64,000 nt of DNA from assembly GCA_035318925.1 (NCBI GenBank), contig DATHDS010000044.1, positions 6,729-70,728 on the forward strand. Reading direction: 5' to 3'. This document shows, one piece after another, positions 26,684 to 33,343 of the stretch. The notes below the pieces were generated by a model that had not been told where the DNA came from, ran no database searches, and worked only from the letters and a program-made list of their open reading frames with translations. The stretch is from VAXT01 sp035318925 (GTDB taxonomy: Bacteria > Actinomycetota > Thermoleophilia > Gaiellales > Gaiellaceae). The position numbers were made by a program, and so were the translations under genes. Position 1 is the stretch's first letter. Each line of letters opens with the position of its first letter.

Positions 26684-26710
26684 GAATTCGGTGTCCCGAC
26701 ACCGGAATTC
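26684..26710. repeat. Palindrome between two repeat elements
   Basis: GAATTCGGTGTC and GACACC-G-GAATTC form a 12-bp inverted repeat with one bulged base around a CC centre, directly after a TTGACA hexamer (26678-26683). No matching -10 follows, so promoter status is doubtful. The rest of 26613-26747 shows nothing else. Confidence 0.5.
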
Positions 26711-26747
26711 ACGGAAGCAAGATCCGGGCGCCCTCGCCTAAGTGATC

Positions 26748-26898
26748 CTCGGTTTCCTGACGCGGCGCTGAGCGCCCGTAGGCCGGGGGAACAGTGTTAG
26801 CCACACGGGCCGCCGGCTGGAGGGCGCTCAGCGGCGCGAGGCTGTGGGCGGAGCCGGGCTCAGCCCGGCGGGAGCCCACAGCCGGTCAGGGAAGCGAG
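26748..26898 (-). repeat. Three-way-junction element, copy E (reverse, covarying stems)
   Basis: Read on the minus strand it starts directly after the TAG of the permease gene: CTCGCTTCCCTGACCGG, then P2 GCTGTGGGC/GCCCACAGC around TCCCGCCGGGC-TGA-GCCCGGCTCC, then P3 CGCTGAGCGCCC with GGGCGCTCAGCG (perfect 12 bp), GCCGG/CCGGC, loop strands GGCCC and TGTTCC, cap GTGT/ACAC, closing TCAGGAAACCGAG. The stems differ from copy B at paired positions. Confidence 0.88.
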
Positions 26899-27963
26899 CT
26901 AGACGGTCGCCGGGTGCGTGTGGCGTTTGCGCCGTTCTTCGAGCCACGAGATCAGGAGCACCTGCAACGTGCCTGCGACCGGGATCGCGGCGAGGGCGCC
27001 GAGCACGCCGGCCAACTGGGCGCCGATCAGCACGGAGATGAGAACGGCAAGCGGCGAGAGCTGCACGGTTCGGCTGTAGACGACGGGCTGGATGATGTGG
27101 TTCTCGATCTGCTGGTAGACGACGAAGAAGACGAGCAGCACGATCCCCGCCGGCACTGAATGGATGAACCCGACGGTGACGACGATGATCGCGGCGATCG
27201 TCGCGCCCGCGAGCGGGATCAGATCCAGGATCGCCACGAGCAGGCCGAGCGCAACCGCGTACGGGACCCTGAACGCGAGCAGCACGAGGGTCGACGAGAC
27301 TCCTGCGATCACGCTGATGAAGAGGTTGCCCGAGACGTAGCCGCCGACGGTCCGGTAGATCTGGTGGCCGAGCCCGCGCCAGCGCTCCTGCGATCGTTTG
27401 GGGAGCAGGCCGTAGAAGCGCTCCATCCAGACCGGGCCCTCGAGCAGCATGAACAGAGTCATGAACGTGATGGTCACCGTGGCCACGATCGCCGTGATGA
27501 TTCCTTTGGTGATCGCCACTGCGGTCCCGGTCAGGCCAAGAACCGAGGAGGAGCCGCCGGACTGGACCGCATGCCGGACGCGCTCGGTCACGTGGTACTT
27601 CGACTCGAGGAACCCGAGCCGGCCCTGCCTGTGCGTCACGTCGTTGACATAGCCCGGCAAGGCATTGACGAAGCCGTTCACCTCATGCACGAGCGTCGGG
27701 ATGAACAGCGCTCCGAGGGCGGCGATCGAGCCCAGCGCGAGCAGGAACGTCGTGGCGACCGCAAGCCCCCTGCGACGAATCCCGTGCCGCTGGAACCACT
27801 CGACCGCGGGGTTCAGGGCCAGCGCGAGGAACAGCGCGATCAGGATCCAGGTGAGAACCTCGCGCGCGATCCAGACGACCTCGAGGAACACCGCGACCGC
27901 GATCGCGATGCAGAGCACCGCGAGGATCGTGGTGGCCCGGAAGCGGACAACTCGTTCCTCCAC
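26899..27963 (-). CDS. AI-2E family (TqsA/PerM-like) membrane transporter
   Basis: A 354-residue permease of the AI-2E transporter superfamily: two N-terminal helices, a long amphipathic region (LHGFVNALPGYVNDVTHRQG-type), and conserved GYVSGNLFISVIAGVSSTLV, ILDLIPLAGATIAAIIVV and QQIENHIIQPVVYSRTVQLS. Members export varied solutes or ions (autoinducer-2, Na+/H+), so the substrate is open. GTG start at 27963. Repeat element E abuts its stop codon. Confidence 0.92.
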   Translation of the reverse strand: MEERVVRFRATTILAVLCIAIAVAVFLEVVWIAREVLTWILIALFLALALNPAVEWFQRHGIRRRGLAVATTFLLALGSIAALGALFIPTLVHEVNGFVNALPGYVNDVTHRQGRLGFLESKYHVTERVRHAVQSGGSSSVLGLTGTAVAITKGIITAIVATVTITFMTLFMLLEGPVWMERFYGLLPKRSQERWRGLGHQIYRTVGGYVSGNLFISVIAGVSSTLVLLAFRVPYAVALGLLVAILDLIPLAGATIAAIIVVTVGFIHSVPAGIVLLVFFVVYQQIENHIIQPVVYSRTVQLSPLAVLISVLIGAQLAGVLGALAAIPVAGTLQVLLISWLEERRKRHTHPATV

Positions 27964-28024
27964 GAAGCGCCAGCATTGCGGCGGCGTCGGACGACTCAGG
28001 CGGGTACATGAGGCGGCCGGCCCA

Positions 28025-28095
28025 AGCGGGCGGCGGGAATCGAACCCGCGTGGCCAGGTTGGAAACCTGGGGCTCTACCATTGAGCTACGCCCGC
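28025..28095 (-). tRNA. tRNA-Gly (anticodon TCC)
   Basis: Minus strand: GCGGGCG pairs with CGCCCGC, anticodon arm CCAGG-TTTCCAA-CCTGG gives TCC. T-arm GCGGGTTCGATTCCCGC is canonical. It lies between the permease gene and the divergent ctaG operon. Confidence 0.95.
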
Positions 28096-28121
28096 GAGAC
28101 TCGTAGCGTAGCGTCCCGCCG

Positions 28122-28910
28122 ATGCACGATCCGTACGCGTGGACGCTCGATTTCGAGGCCCTCGGGCTCGTGCCGGCACTCGCGCTCGGCTACCTCCTGG
28201 CCGCCCGCCGCTTCCCGACGGACCGCTGGCGAGTGGCCTGTTTCGCGACGGGTCTGCTCCTGGTCCTCGCCGCCTTCGTGACGCCGCTCCACATGCTCTC
28301 GATGCACTACCTGCTCTCGGCGCACCTGCTCCAGAACGTCGTCCTCGCCGAGTGGGCACCGGCGCTCTGCGTGCTCGGCCTACCGCCCGCGCTCGCCGCA
28401 GCAGCCGGCAAGGCGCGCACCGTCAGGTTGCTCACACACCCATTCGTGGCCCTCCCACTCTGGATCGGCACGTACTTCGCCTGGCACGTCCCCGCTGCCT
28501 ACGACGCGGCACTCCGGCACCCCTCGAGCCTGATCCACGTCGAGCACGCCTGCTACTTCGTGACCGGCTTCCTCTTCTGGTGGCCGGCGCTCCAGAACGA
28601 GCCGCAACGGCTCACCCCCGGCGCCCGCGCGATCTACCTGTTCGCCGCATTCGTGCTCGCCAGCCCACTCGGCCTGCTGCTCGCGCTGATTCCACGAGCC
28701 GTTTACCACTTCTATATCCATGCGCCGCGGCTATGGGGACTCTCCCCGCTGACCGACCAGCAGATCGGGGGAGCGGCGATGGCGCTCGAGCAAGCGACCG
28801 TCCTCTTCGTCGCCGGCACGTACTTCTTCCTGCGCTTCCTCGGCGGCGAGGGGCGCGCCGATGCGTTTCGTGACCTGAGCCCCTCGACATACAATCAACG
28901 CGGGAGATGA
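28122..28910 (+). CDS. CtaG-type (caa3_CtaG) cytochrome oxidase assembly factor
   Basis: A 262-residue polytopic protein with seven hydrophobic segments and conserved histidines and tryptophans: FVTPLHMLSMHYLLSAHLLQ, TYFAWHVPAAYDAALRHPS, LIHVEHACYFVTGFLFWW. This is the caa3_CtaG family, implicated in copper insertion during caa3 oxidase assembly in Bacillus and in copper handling elsewhere. First gene of a four-gene operon leading to CopC-CopD. ATG start 26 bases after the divergent tRNA-Gly. Confidence 0.9.
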   Translation: MHDPYAWTLDFEALGLVPALALGYLLAARRFPTDRWRVACFATGLLLVLAAFVTPLHMLSMHYLLSAHLLQNVVLAEWAPALCVLGLPPALAAAAGKARTVRLLTHPFVALPLWIGTYFAWHVPAAYDAALRHPSSLIHVEHACYFVTGFLFWWPALQNEPQRLTPGARAIYLFAAFVLASPLGLLLALIPRAVYHFYIHAPRLWGLSPLTDQQIGGAAMALEQATVLFVAGTYFFLRFLGGEGRADAFRDLSPSTYNQRGR

Positions 28911-28913
28911 GGG

Positions 28914-29198
28914 ATGGACGCTGAGCTAGTCCGAGAGGGCGCTCGAGTCGGAACCCGTCACTCGCGGCGGGACACTGCGGTTTCGGCGCTTGGTCCACTG
29001 ACTGCGCTCGCCGGTCTGGTTTGGGCACTCGCGCAGCCCTACCGCGTGACGCTCCTCGACCCCGACAAGCACGGCTTCTGGTACCTGGCCGTCCAGCCGC
29101 CGCTGCTCGTCATCCTCGTCGGCGCGATCTTCCACTTCTGGGTCGTCCCGGGGCTGGTCGCGGACCTCGCGCAAGCAGAGCGGGAGGGGGTGCGCTAA
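28914..29198 (+). CDS. Small membrane protein of the CtaG/CopCD operon (94 aa)
   Basis: A 94-residue protein with a charged N-terminal 25 residues and two helices (SALGPLTALAGLVWALAQPY and LAVQPPLLVILVGAIFHFWV). LLDPDKHGFWYLAVQPP resembles the loop of small oxidase-associated membrane proteins. It starts 3 bases after ctaG and ends directly at the next start. Unknown function; context suggests oxidase or copper assembly. Confidence 0.8.
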   Translation: MDAELVREGARVGTRHSRRDTAVSALGPLTALAGLVWALAQPYRVTLLDPDKHGFWYLAVQPPLLVILVGAIFHFWVVPGLVADLAQAEREGVR

Positions 29199-29777
29199 GT
29201 GGAGCCCCCCGCCGAAGTCGTCCACTGGATGTTCGGCGTGGGGTTCGTCTTCCTCGGCCTCTGCATGGTCGCGGAGACGATCGTCGGACGAGAGGTCTGG
29301 TGCCGCCGGAGCTGGCGCGCCTACCTCTGGCCTGGAGTCGCCTTCCTGATGGGCGTCGCAATGTGGCCCGTGATGGTCTTCTACACGAGCTCGGCGATCC
29401 ACATGCTCGCCCACGGCGTCTGGGCGCAGGCGATGATGGTCGCGGGAGCGGCGCAGCTCGGGCTCGTCCGCGGCAAGCTGCGGAACCCGGTGTGGGAGCT
29501 GACCCTCCCGCTGGCGCTCGCCGTCTCCGGCGCCGCGTTTCTCATCCACGAGCAGAACCCGTGGTTCTTCTCCCGTGCGGCCTTCCTCCACCACGCGCTC
29601 GGCTGGACCGCCGCCGCCGGCGCGGTGATCACGTTCGCACGTTTCATCCGCCCCCGCTCGCCGTCCTTCAACGGCGGGTTCGCGCTGATGTTCATCGCCG
29701 TCGCGGTGCTGCTCTTCTGCGACCGGAACGTGGCGCCGATCTTCGGGCACCTCTCCCCGCTCGCCGGCGGGCGATGA
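29199..29777 (+). CDS. Histidine-containing membrane protein of the CtaG/CopCD operon
   Basis: A 192-residue protein with about six hydrophobic helices and several membrane-face His/Met residues (EVVHWMFGVGFVFLGLCMV, FYTSSAIHMLAHGVWAQAMM, AFLHHALGWTAAAGA). Paired membrane histidines suggest copper or heme contact. It starts with GTG immediately after the preceding stop and overlaps the next gene by ATGA. I do not recognise a named family. Confidence 0.8.
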   Translation: MEPPAEVVHWMFGVGFVFLGLCMVAETIVGREVWCRRSWRAYLWPGVAFLMGVAMWPVMVFYTSSAIHMLAHGVWAQAMMVAGAAQLGLVRGKLRNPVWELTLPLALAVSGAAFLIHEQNPWFFSRAAFLHHALGWTAAAGAVITFARFIRPRSPSFNGGFALMFIAVAVLLFCDRNVAPIFGHLSPLAGGR

Positions 29778-31087
29778 GACGGAGGGCCTTCGCGGCCGCG
29801 GCCCTGGTCGCGCTCGTGCTGCCCGCCTCGGCTCTCGCGCACGCGAACCTGCTCCAACGGGTGCCGAACTTCGGCTCGCGACTCGCGTCCGGCCCGCCCG
29901 CCGTGTCGCTTCGGTTCGACCAGGGCGTCGACGTTTTCTCGAACGGCATCCAGGTAGTGAGCTCCACGGGGAAAGACGTCACCGCGGGCCCGGCGCATGC
30001 GGTCGACGGCAAGCGCGTCGCGACGGTTCGACTGCAGCAGCTCCCGAAGGGCGCCTACACGGTGCGCTGGCACGTGACGTCGTTCGAGGGCCACGTGATC
30101 TCCGGTGTGTACACGTTCGGCGTCAGAGTCGTCCCACCGCCTCCCACGAAGGCGTACGGAGCGGCGGGGCCGACGACCTTCGAGTACATCGTCCAGTGGG
30201 GATACTTCCTGGGCCTGGCGCTGGTCGTCGGCGGCCTGGCGTTCCGTTTGCTGATCGTCGGCGGGCGCGCGACCCCCGCCCTCGAGCGGCGCTTCTACCT
30301 CGTCGTGACAGCGGGCGTCGTCGCAAGCATCGAGCTCGGGATCCTCGGCTTCCTCCTGCGGGCGCGAGACGCATTCCAGCTTCCGCTCGGCCGGCTCGTG
30401 TACGGCGATCTCTCGCCGCTGGCGCAGGGCACCCGGTTCGGGACGGCGTTCATCTTCATGACGCTGGGCTTCGCGCTCATCGCCGCGATCGTCTTCCTGG
30501 CGTGGCTGACGGATCGCCCCGTCCTGCTCTGGCCCGCGCTTGCCTTCGGGCTCTTCCTCATCTCCGGCCTCTCGCTGTCCGGCCACTCGGCGGTGGACGC
30601 GGGCTCGTCCTGGCGCACCGAGCTGGCCGACTGGGTGCATCTTTCGGCGGCGTGCATCTGGGTCGGCGGGCTCGTGCAGCTTGCGTTCGTCGTCTGGCCG
30701 TCGGTGCCCGCGCTCAGGCGCGAGGTGTTCCTTCGCTTCTCGCAGCTCGCGGCCGGCGTCGTCGGGCTGATGGTCGTCGCCGGCGTCTACCTGGCCTACG
30801 TGCGGCTTCCGCAGGCGTCAGACCTCTGGCACGAACGCTACGGCCAGGTGCTGCTTCTGAAGAGCACGCTCGTTGCAGTCGCTCTCTCGTGGGGAGCGTT
30901 GCACCACTTCGTCGTCCGTCCAGCTCTCGAGCGGGGACGCGGCACACGCTCCCATGCGATCGCCCGCAGCCTGCTCGGAGAAAGCGCGATCGCGATCGCG
31001 GTGTTGCTCGTCGCTGCCGTGCTGGTGAACGAGAATCCGCCTCAGCGGCCGGAGAAGCCGACGAGCGCCGCGGTCGCCAGGCGCTGA
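29774..31087 (+). CDS. CopC-CopD fusion, periplasmic copper binding and membrane transport
   Basis: A 437-residue fusion. Signal peptide 1-21, cleaved so that His22 (ALA-HANLLQRVP) becomes the N-terminal copper ligand of the CopC domain (to about 125). The other Cu(II) site, normally S.DGHxxxG, reads SFEGHVISG: Glu replaces Asp. A proline linker leads to the eight-helix CopD domain (FEYIVQWGYFLGLALVVGGL, LSLSGHSAVD, DWVHLSAACIWVGGL). Such fusions import or buffer copper for oxidase assembly. ATG 29774 overlaps the previous stop; the open frame upstream is a shadow. Confidence 0.92.
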   Translation: MRRRAFAAAALVALVLPASALAHANLLQRVPNFGSRLASGPPAVSLRFDQGVDVFSNGIQVVSSTGKDVTAGPAHAVDGKRVATVRLQQLPKGAYTVRWHVTSFEGHVISGVYTFGVRVVPPPPTKAYGAAGPTTFEYIVQWGYFLGLALVVGGLAFRLLIVGGRATPALERRFYLVVTAGVVASIELGILGFLLRARDAFQLPLGRLVYGDLSPLAQGTRFGTAFIFMTLGFALIAAIVFLAWLTDRPVLLWPALAFGLFLISGLSLSGHSAVDAGSSWRTELADWVHLSAACIWVGGLVQLAFVVWPSVPALRREVFLRFSQLAAGVVGLMVVAGVYLAYVRLPQASDLWHERYGQVLLLKSTLVAVALSWGALHHFVVRPALERGRGTRSHAIARSLLGESAIAIAVLLVAAVLVNENPPQRPEKPTSAAVARR

Positions 31088-31095
31088 CGTTCCAG

Positions 31096-31170
31096 TCGGG
31101 GTGGCCGGATTCGAACCGGCGACTTCTTGCTCCCAAAGCAAGCACTCTAACCAGGCTGAGCTACACCCCG
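31096..31170 (-). tRNA. tRNA-Pro (anticodon TGG)
   Basis: Minus strand: CGGGGTG pairs with CACCCCG, discriminator A; anticodon arm CTTGC-TTTGGGA-GCAAG gives TGG. The C1-G72 pair is typical of bacterial tRNA-Pro. It sits tail to tail with the CopCD gene. Confidence 0.94.
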
Positions 31171-31206
31171 AAAAGCGTTCTCAGTGTAGTCCGATAGGTT
31201 CGCCGA

Positions 31207-32154
31207 ATGGTAGAGCCGATCCTGTCCGGACCAGATGAGCCGCACGTCCGCCGCCCGCTCCTCGGGTACGCGATGGTGCTCGCTGCGACCTGCATGTGGG
31301 GCGTCAACGGGACGGTCTCGAAGGCGATCCTCGGCGCCGGGCTCTCCTCACCGCGGCTGACGGAGGTGCGCTCGACCGGGGCGGCGATCGTGCTCATCGT
31401 GGCGCTCGCGGTCACGCGGCCCGGGCGCCTGCGCGTCCGCCGGAACGAGCTTCTCTTCTTCGCCGCGTTCGGCATCTTCGGCCTCGCGCTCGTCCAGTGG
31501 TTCTACTTCTTCGCGATCCACCGGCTACAGATCGGGATCGCCCTCCTTATCCAGTACCTCGCGCCCGTCCTGATTGCGCTCTGGGCGCGATTCGTGACGA
31601 AGGAGCCGGTGCGGCGGCGAATCTGGGCCGCGCTCGCCCTGTCTCTCGGCGGCCTGTCGCTCGTCGTCGACCTCTGGCACGGGTTCAGCCTCGACGCGCT
31701 CGGCGTGGCCGCCTCGCTGGGCGCGGCGCTCACCTTCGCCCTCTACATCCTCCTCGCCGAGCACGCCGTCGGGCGCAGGGACCCGGTGTCGCTCCTCTGC
31801 CTCGGCTTCGCGACTGCGTCGGTCTTCTGGGCCGTCATTCAGCCCTGGTGGTCGTTCCCGGGCGGCATCGTCGGCGACCGCGTGGCGCTCGACGGCGCTC
31901 TCGTCTCGACGACGAGCCCGGTGTGGCTCCTGATGCTGACGATGATCGTCGTCGGCACGATCGTCCCGTTCCTGCTGCTCGTCGCCTCGCTTCGCCACAT
32001 CTCGGCGACCCGGGTCGGCGTAACCGCGATGTTCGAGCCGGTGGCCGGCGCACTCGTCGCCTATGCGTGGCTCGGGGAGTCCCTGACGGCCGTTCAGCTC
32101 ACCGGCGGAGCGATCGTCCTCACGGGGATCCTCTTAGCTCAGACAGCCCGATAA
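31207..32154 (+). CDS. EamA-family DMT permease
   Basis: A 315-residue drug/metabolite transporter with ten helices in two EamA repeats (GYAMVLAATCMWGVNGTVSK and LGVAASLGAALTFALYILLA). The RVGVTAMFEPVAGALVAYAWLGE signature of the second repeat is clear. Exports amino acids or other small metabolites in characterised relatives; substrate not predictable. Stands alone, ATG start. Confidence 0.9.
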   Translation: MVEPILSGPDEPHVRRPLLGYAMVLAATCMWGVNGTVSKAILGAGLSSPRLTEVRSTGAAIVLIVALAVTRPGRLRVRRNELLFFAAFGIFGLALVQWFYFFAIHRLQIGIALLIQYLAPVLIALWARFVTKEPVRRRIWAALALSLGGLSLVVDLWHGFSLDALGVAASLGAALTFALYILLAEHAVGRRDPVSLLCLGFATASVFWAVIQPWWSFPGGIVGDRVALDGALVSTTSPVWLLMLTMIVVGTIVPFLLLVASLRHISATRVGVTAMFEPVAGALVAYAWLGESLTAVQLTGGAIVLTGILLAQTAR

Positions 32155-32281
32155 TTCCTGCAAATTGCGGCATTCCCTATCCGCGCGGATCGACCGATAG
32201 CTACCGTAACCTGCCGAAAATTCCTATTTTCAACTTGGTCGTTGTCCGCTTTCGCGACTACTCTGCCGCGCTGACCTCCTG

Positions 32282-32770
32282 ATGCCTGGGAAATCGTCCA
32301 TTCTCGGCGTCGTGGCGCTCCTGCTCGGGTTCGCATTCTGTGCGACCGCCGGGGCTACCGCGAGGCCGCCGTCATCCACTTCCGCCGGAGCCACGTCGAC
32401 GAGTGCTGCTGCGTACTCGATCGTGCGAGCGATGAATGTCGTCCGGGCGCGCAACGGCGTTCCGCCGCTCCGGGTGGGCAGAGCGCTGACACGGGCGGCA
32501 CGTGCGCATTCCGCCGACATGGCTCGCAGGGGCTACTTCGACCACGGCGCGTTCGTCCAGCGGCTGCGCAGCTTCGGCGTGCGCGCCCCCTTCATCGGCG
32601 AGAACCTCGCCTCCGGCCCATCCCCGCTATCGGCGGCCGCAATCGTCCAGATGTGGATCGCGAGCCCACCGCACCGCCAGAACCTCCTCGATCGCGGTTT
32701 TCGGTTGATCGGCGTCGGCGTGGCCGGAAGCTCCACGAACCTCGTGACCGCAGACTTCGCCGGCCGGTAG
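32282..32770 (+). CDS. Short secreted CAP/SCP-domain protein
   Basis: A 162-residue exported CAP protein: signal peptide (residues 1-26, GVVALLLGFAFCATAGA), then AMNVVRARNGVPPLRVG, LTRAARAHSADMARRGYFDH, IGENLASG, and IVQMWIASPPHRQNLLDRGF. It lacks the long linker of the protein at 25707. The upstream 127 bases are AT-richer than surroundings and contain TTGGTC-N18-TACTCT (about 32235-32264) as a plausible promoter. Repeat element F begins at the base after the TAG. Confidence 0.88.
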   Translation: MPGKSSILGVVALLLGFAFCATAGATARPPSSTSAGATSTSAAAYSIVRAMNVVRARNGVPPLRVGRALTRAARAHSADMARRGYFDHGAFVQRLRSFGVRAPFIGENLASGPSPLSAAAIVQMWIASPPHRQNLLDRGFRLIGVGVAGSSTNLVTADFAGR

Positions 32771-32849
32771 CTCTCGCTTCCCTGACCGGCGAGCCCTCCC
32801 GCCCGGCGGAGCCGGGCTCCGGGCTCGCCTCGCGTCGGGAAACCGAGAG
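32771..32849 (+). repeat. Three-way-junction element, copy F (P3 arm missing)
   Basis: Seventy-nine bases directly after a stop codon. P1: CTCTCGcTTCCCtGAC with GTC-GGGAA-a-CCGAGAG, here with the TTCCC side fully paired. P2 GGCGAGCCC/GGGCTCGCC around TCCCGCCCGGC-GGA-GCCGGGCTCC, where two inner pairs differ from copy B in a paired way. The P3 arm is absent as a clean unit. Confidence 0.85.
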
Positions 32850-32875
32850 GGGCGTTGGTGTAGGGCTCGTTCTGC

Positions 32876-33313
32876 CTATTCGCCGCCGAGGAGTTGGCGT
32901 AGCTCCGCGAGGCGCTCGCGCCGGAGGTACTGGCTCTCGCCGCGCGACACACGCTCCAGCAGGTCCTCGACGAGCGGCGCGAGGTCCAACGGATTGAACG
33001 GCTTCGTCACGTAGTCGACGCCGCCGAGCTCCAGGCCGCGGGCCTGATCGCGGAGCTCCGCCCTCGCCGTCAGGAAGACGATCGGGATCTCCTGCGTCCG
33101 TTCGTCCTCGAGCAGCTCCTCCAGGACCTGCCACCCATCCATGCCGGGCATCATCACGTCGAGGAGGATCGCGTCCGGGCGCTCGTCCCGGGCAGCTGCC
33201 AGGCCGACGAGCCCGTCCTCGGCCTCCCGCACCTGCATCCCGGCAGCCTCGAGGTTCACCCGGCAGAGGAGCCGGATCGGGGCCTCGTCGTCGATCACGA
33301 GAATCCGCGCCAC
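32876..33313 (-). CDS. Single-domain response regulator (receiver only)
   Basis: A 145-residue CheY-like receiver: ARILVIDDE (acidic pair), phosphoacceptor Asp in AILLDVMMPGMDGW, switch Thr in VFLTARAEL, and Lys in YVTKPFNPLD. A short helical tail (ESQYLRRERLAELRQLL) follows but no DNA-binding domain, so output is by protein interaction. It lies 30 bases downstream of the multi-GAF kinase and is its likely partner. GTG 33313 is chosen; a GTG at 33334 is possible. Confidence 0.9.
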   Translation of the reverse strand: MARILVIDDEAPIRLLCRVNLEAAGMQVREAEDGLVGLAAARDERPDAILLDVMMPGMDGWQVLEELLEDERTQEIPIVFLTARAELRDQARGLELGGVDYVTKPFNPLDLAPLVEDLLERVSRGESQYLRRERLAELRQLLGGE

Positions 33314-33343
33314 GTGCCCATCTATACCCGTCACGTCGGCGCG

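Noticed and set aside
26335..26800. Open frames crossing tRNA-Arg(TCT) and repeats D and E
   Set aside because: They are accidental GC-rich frames through a tRNA and palindromic elements, repeated at each copy.
23417..26898. Insertion sequence or MITE mobilised by a resident transposase
   Set aside because: Terminal inverted repeats exist but there is no transposase in the window, no target duplications are evident, and the internal arms covary; a MITE origin remains possible but is not shown.
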